DNA of 35,315 nt from Borrelia recurrentis A1 (GTDB taxonomy: Bacteria; Spirochaetota; Spirochaetia; Borreliales; Borreliaceae): positions 1 through 35,315 of the forward strand of contig NC_011255.1 of the NCBI RefSeq assembly GCF_000019705.1, written 5' to 3'. Below are positions 35,051-35,315 of the stretch, one piece after another (the stretch's first letter is position 1; each line of letters opens with the position of its first letter). Position numbers and translations under genes: made by a program. Below the pieces are notes generated by a model, which saw only the letters and a program-made list of their open reading frames with translations, ran no database searches and had not been told where the DNA came from.

Positions 35051-35315
35051 TTCTCTATTATATAGTATTATAAAAAGGTCAAGATAGTGCAACATATGTT
35101 CTTAATGGAGTCAGGATGGTGCTGAGCAAAGAGCTGCTTCTGAGTTTATTGAAGAGATATTTAAAGCTGATGCATGGGTAATGATTAAGTAATTAGCTTC
35201 CCAGAATCATTAATATCTCTGTCACTAATATTTTCAGTTGTAGTTGTAGCATTTTTAATTTTATCAATCTACTAGTCAGGGTAAGAGTGCTAGAAATAAT
35301 GATGGTAATAGTGCT

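Larger units (their letters stand above)
29752..35315. repeat. Outer inverted-repeat arm, right copy
   Basis: Inverted near-identical copy of 78-5636. It begins at the recombination joint inside the signal peptide of the damaged vlp and runs to the window end. Private differences include five instead of six G's (29783-29787), a four-base CACA gain (30278-30290), CAA in place of TAA in the lipoprotein gene, and TAA in place of CAA in the small spacer frame. Confidence 0.95.

Noticed and set aside
1..35315. Palindrome as a simple read-through artefact of a hairpin telomere
   Set aside because: Read-through gives exact arms meeting at the telomere. Here the arms meet at a 5.8-kb unique core, the inner arms are diverged and the outer arms carry distinct lesions.

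Overview
This AT-rich window is plasmid DNA of a relapsing-fever Borrelia. It carries variable large and small protein genes (Vlp, Vsp), a Bdr repeat protein, Mlp-type lipoproteins, remnants of a cp32-like prophage, and one Borrelia plasmid replication/partition cassette (PF57/62, PF50, ParA/PF32, PF49). No rRNA, tRNA, CRISPR array or recognisable hairpin telomere was seen, so the window may stop short of the plasmid ends.

The main feature is a giant, two-tier inverted repeat. The outer arms (about 78-5636 and 29752-35315) are near-identical and collinear: position p on the left pairs with about 35393-p on the right. Each carries, from outside in, a decayed Vmp fragment, an acidic lipoprotein gene, a long AT-rich spacer, an intact vlp and a damaged vlp. 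The inner arms (about 6010-13545 and 19335-26755) are also inverted copies of each other but clearly diverged. Each holds bdr, large and small terminase subunits, a virulence-associated-type lipoprotein, mlp, a tyrosine recombinase, a DUF1473-like protein, ssb, a small protein and a DUF244 protein. Between 13545 and 19335 lies a single-copy core with the partition cassette, a broken Erf-type annealing protein and small phage-like genes. The right arm also has about 2.9 kb of silent-looking vlp/vsp sequence (26872-29752) that is absent on the left, where only a vlp tail remains (5935-6003).

The partition genes look intact. Most prophage genes are broken by frameshifts, nonsense codons or deletions. 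In the inner arms the two copies carry different lesions, and for several genes one arm is intact while the other is dead: terS is intact on the right, the small coupled gene and the virulence-associated lipoprotein on the left, and mlp keeps a normal C-terminus only on the right. In the outer arms one lesion is shared (an extra A near the 3' end of the second vlp), and others are private to one arm. This fits an old head-to-head duplication followed by independent decay, with recent copying or gene conversion of the outer arms.

Functionally, the window suggests a plasmid kept by its ParA cassette that serves mainly as an archive of surface-lipoprotein sequence. The prophage remnants once encoded DNA packaging (TerS/TerL), integration (tyrosine recombinase) and a recombination set made of a probable YqaJ/lambda-exonuclease-like nuclease (DUF244), SSB and Erf. 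Many lesions are homopolymer indels, so sequencing error must be excluded for those. The substitutions to stop codons, the tandem duplications and the larger deletions are harder to explain that way.
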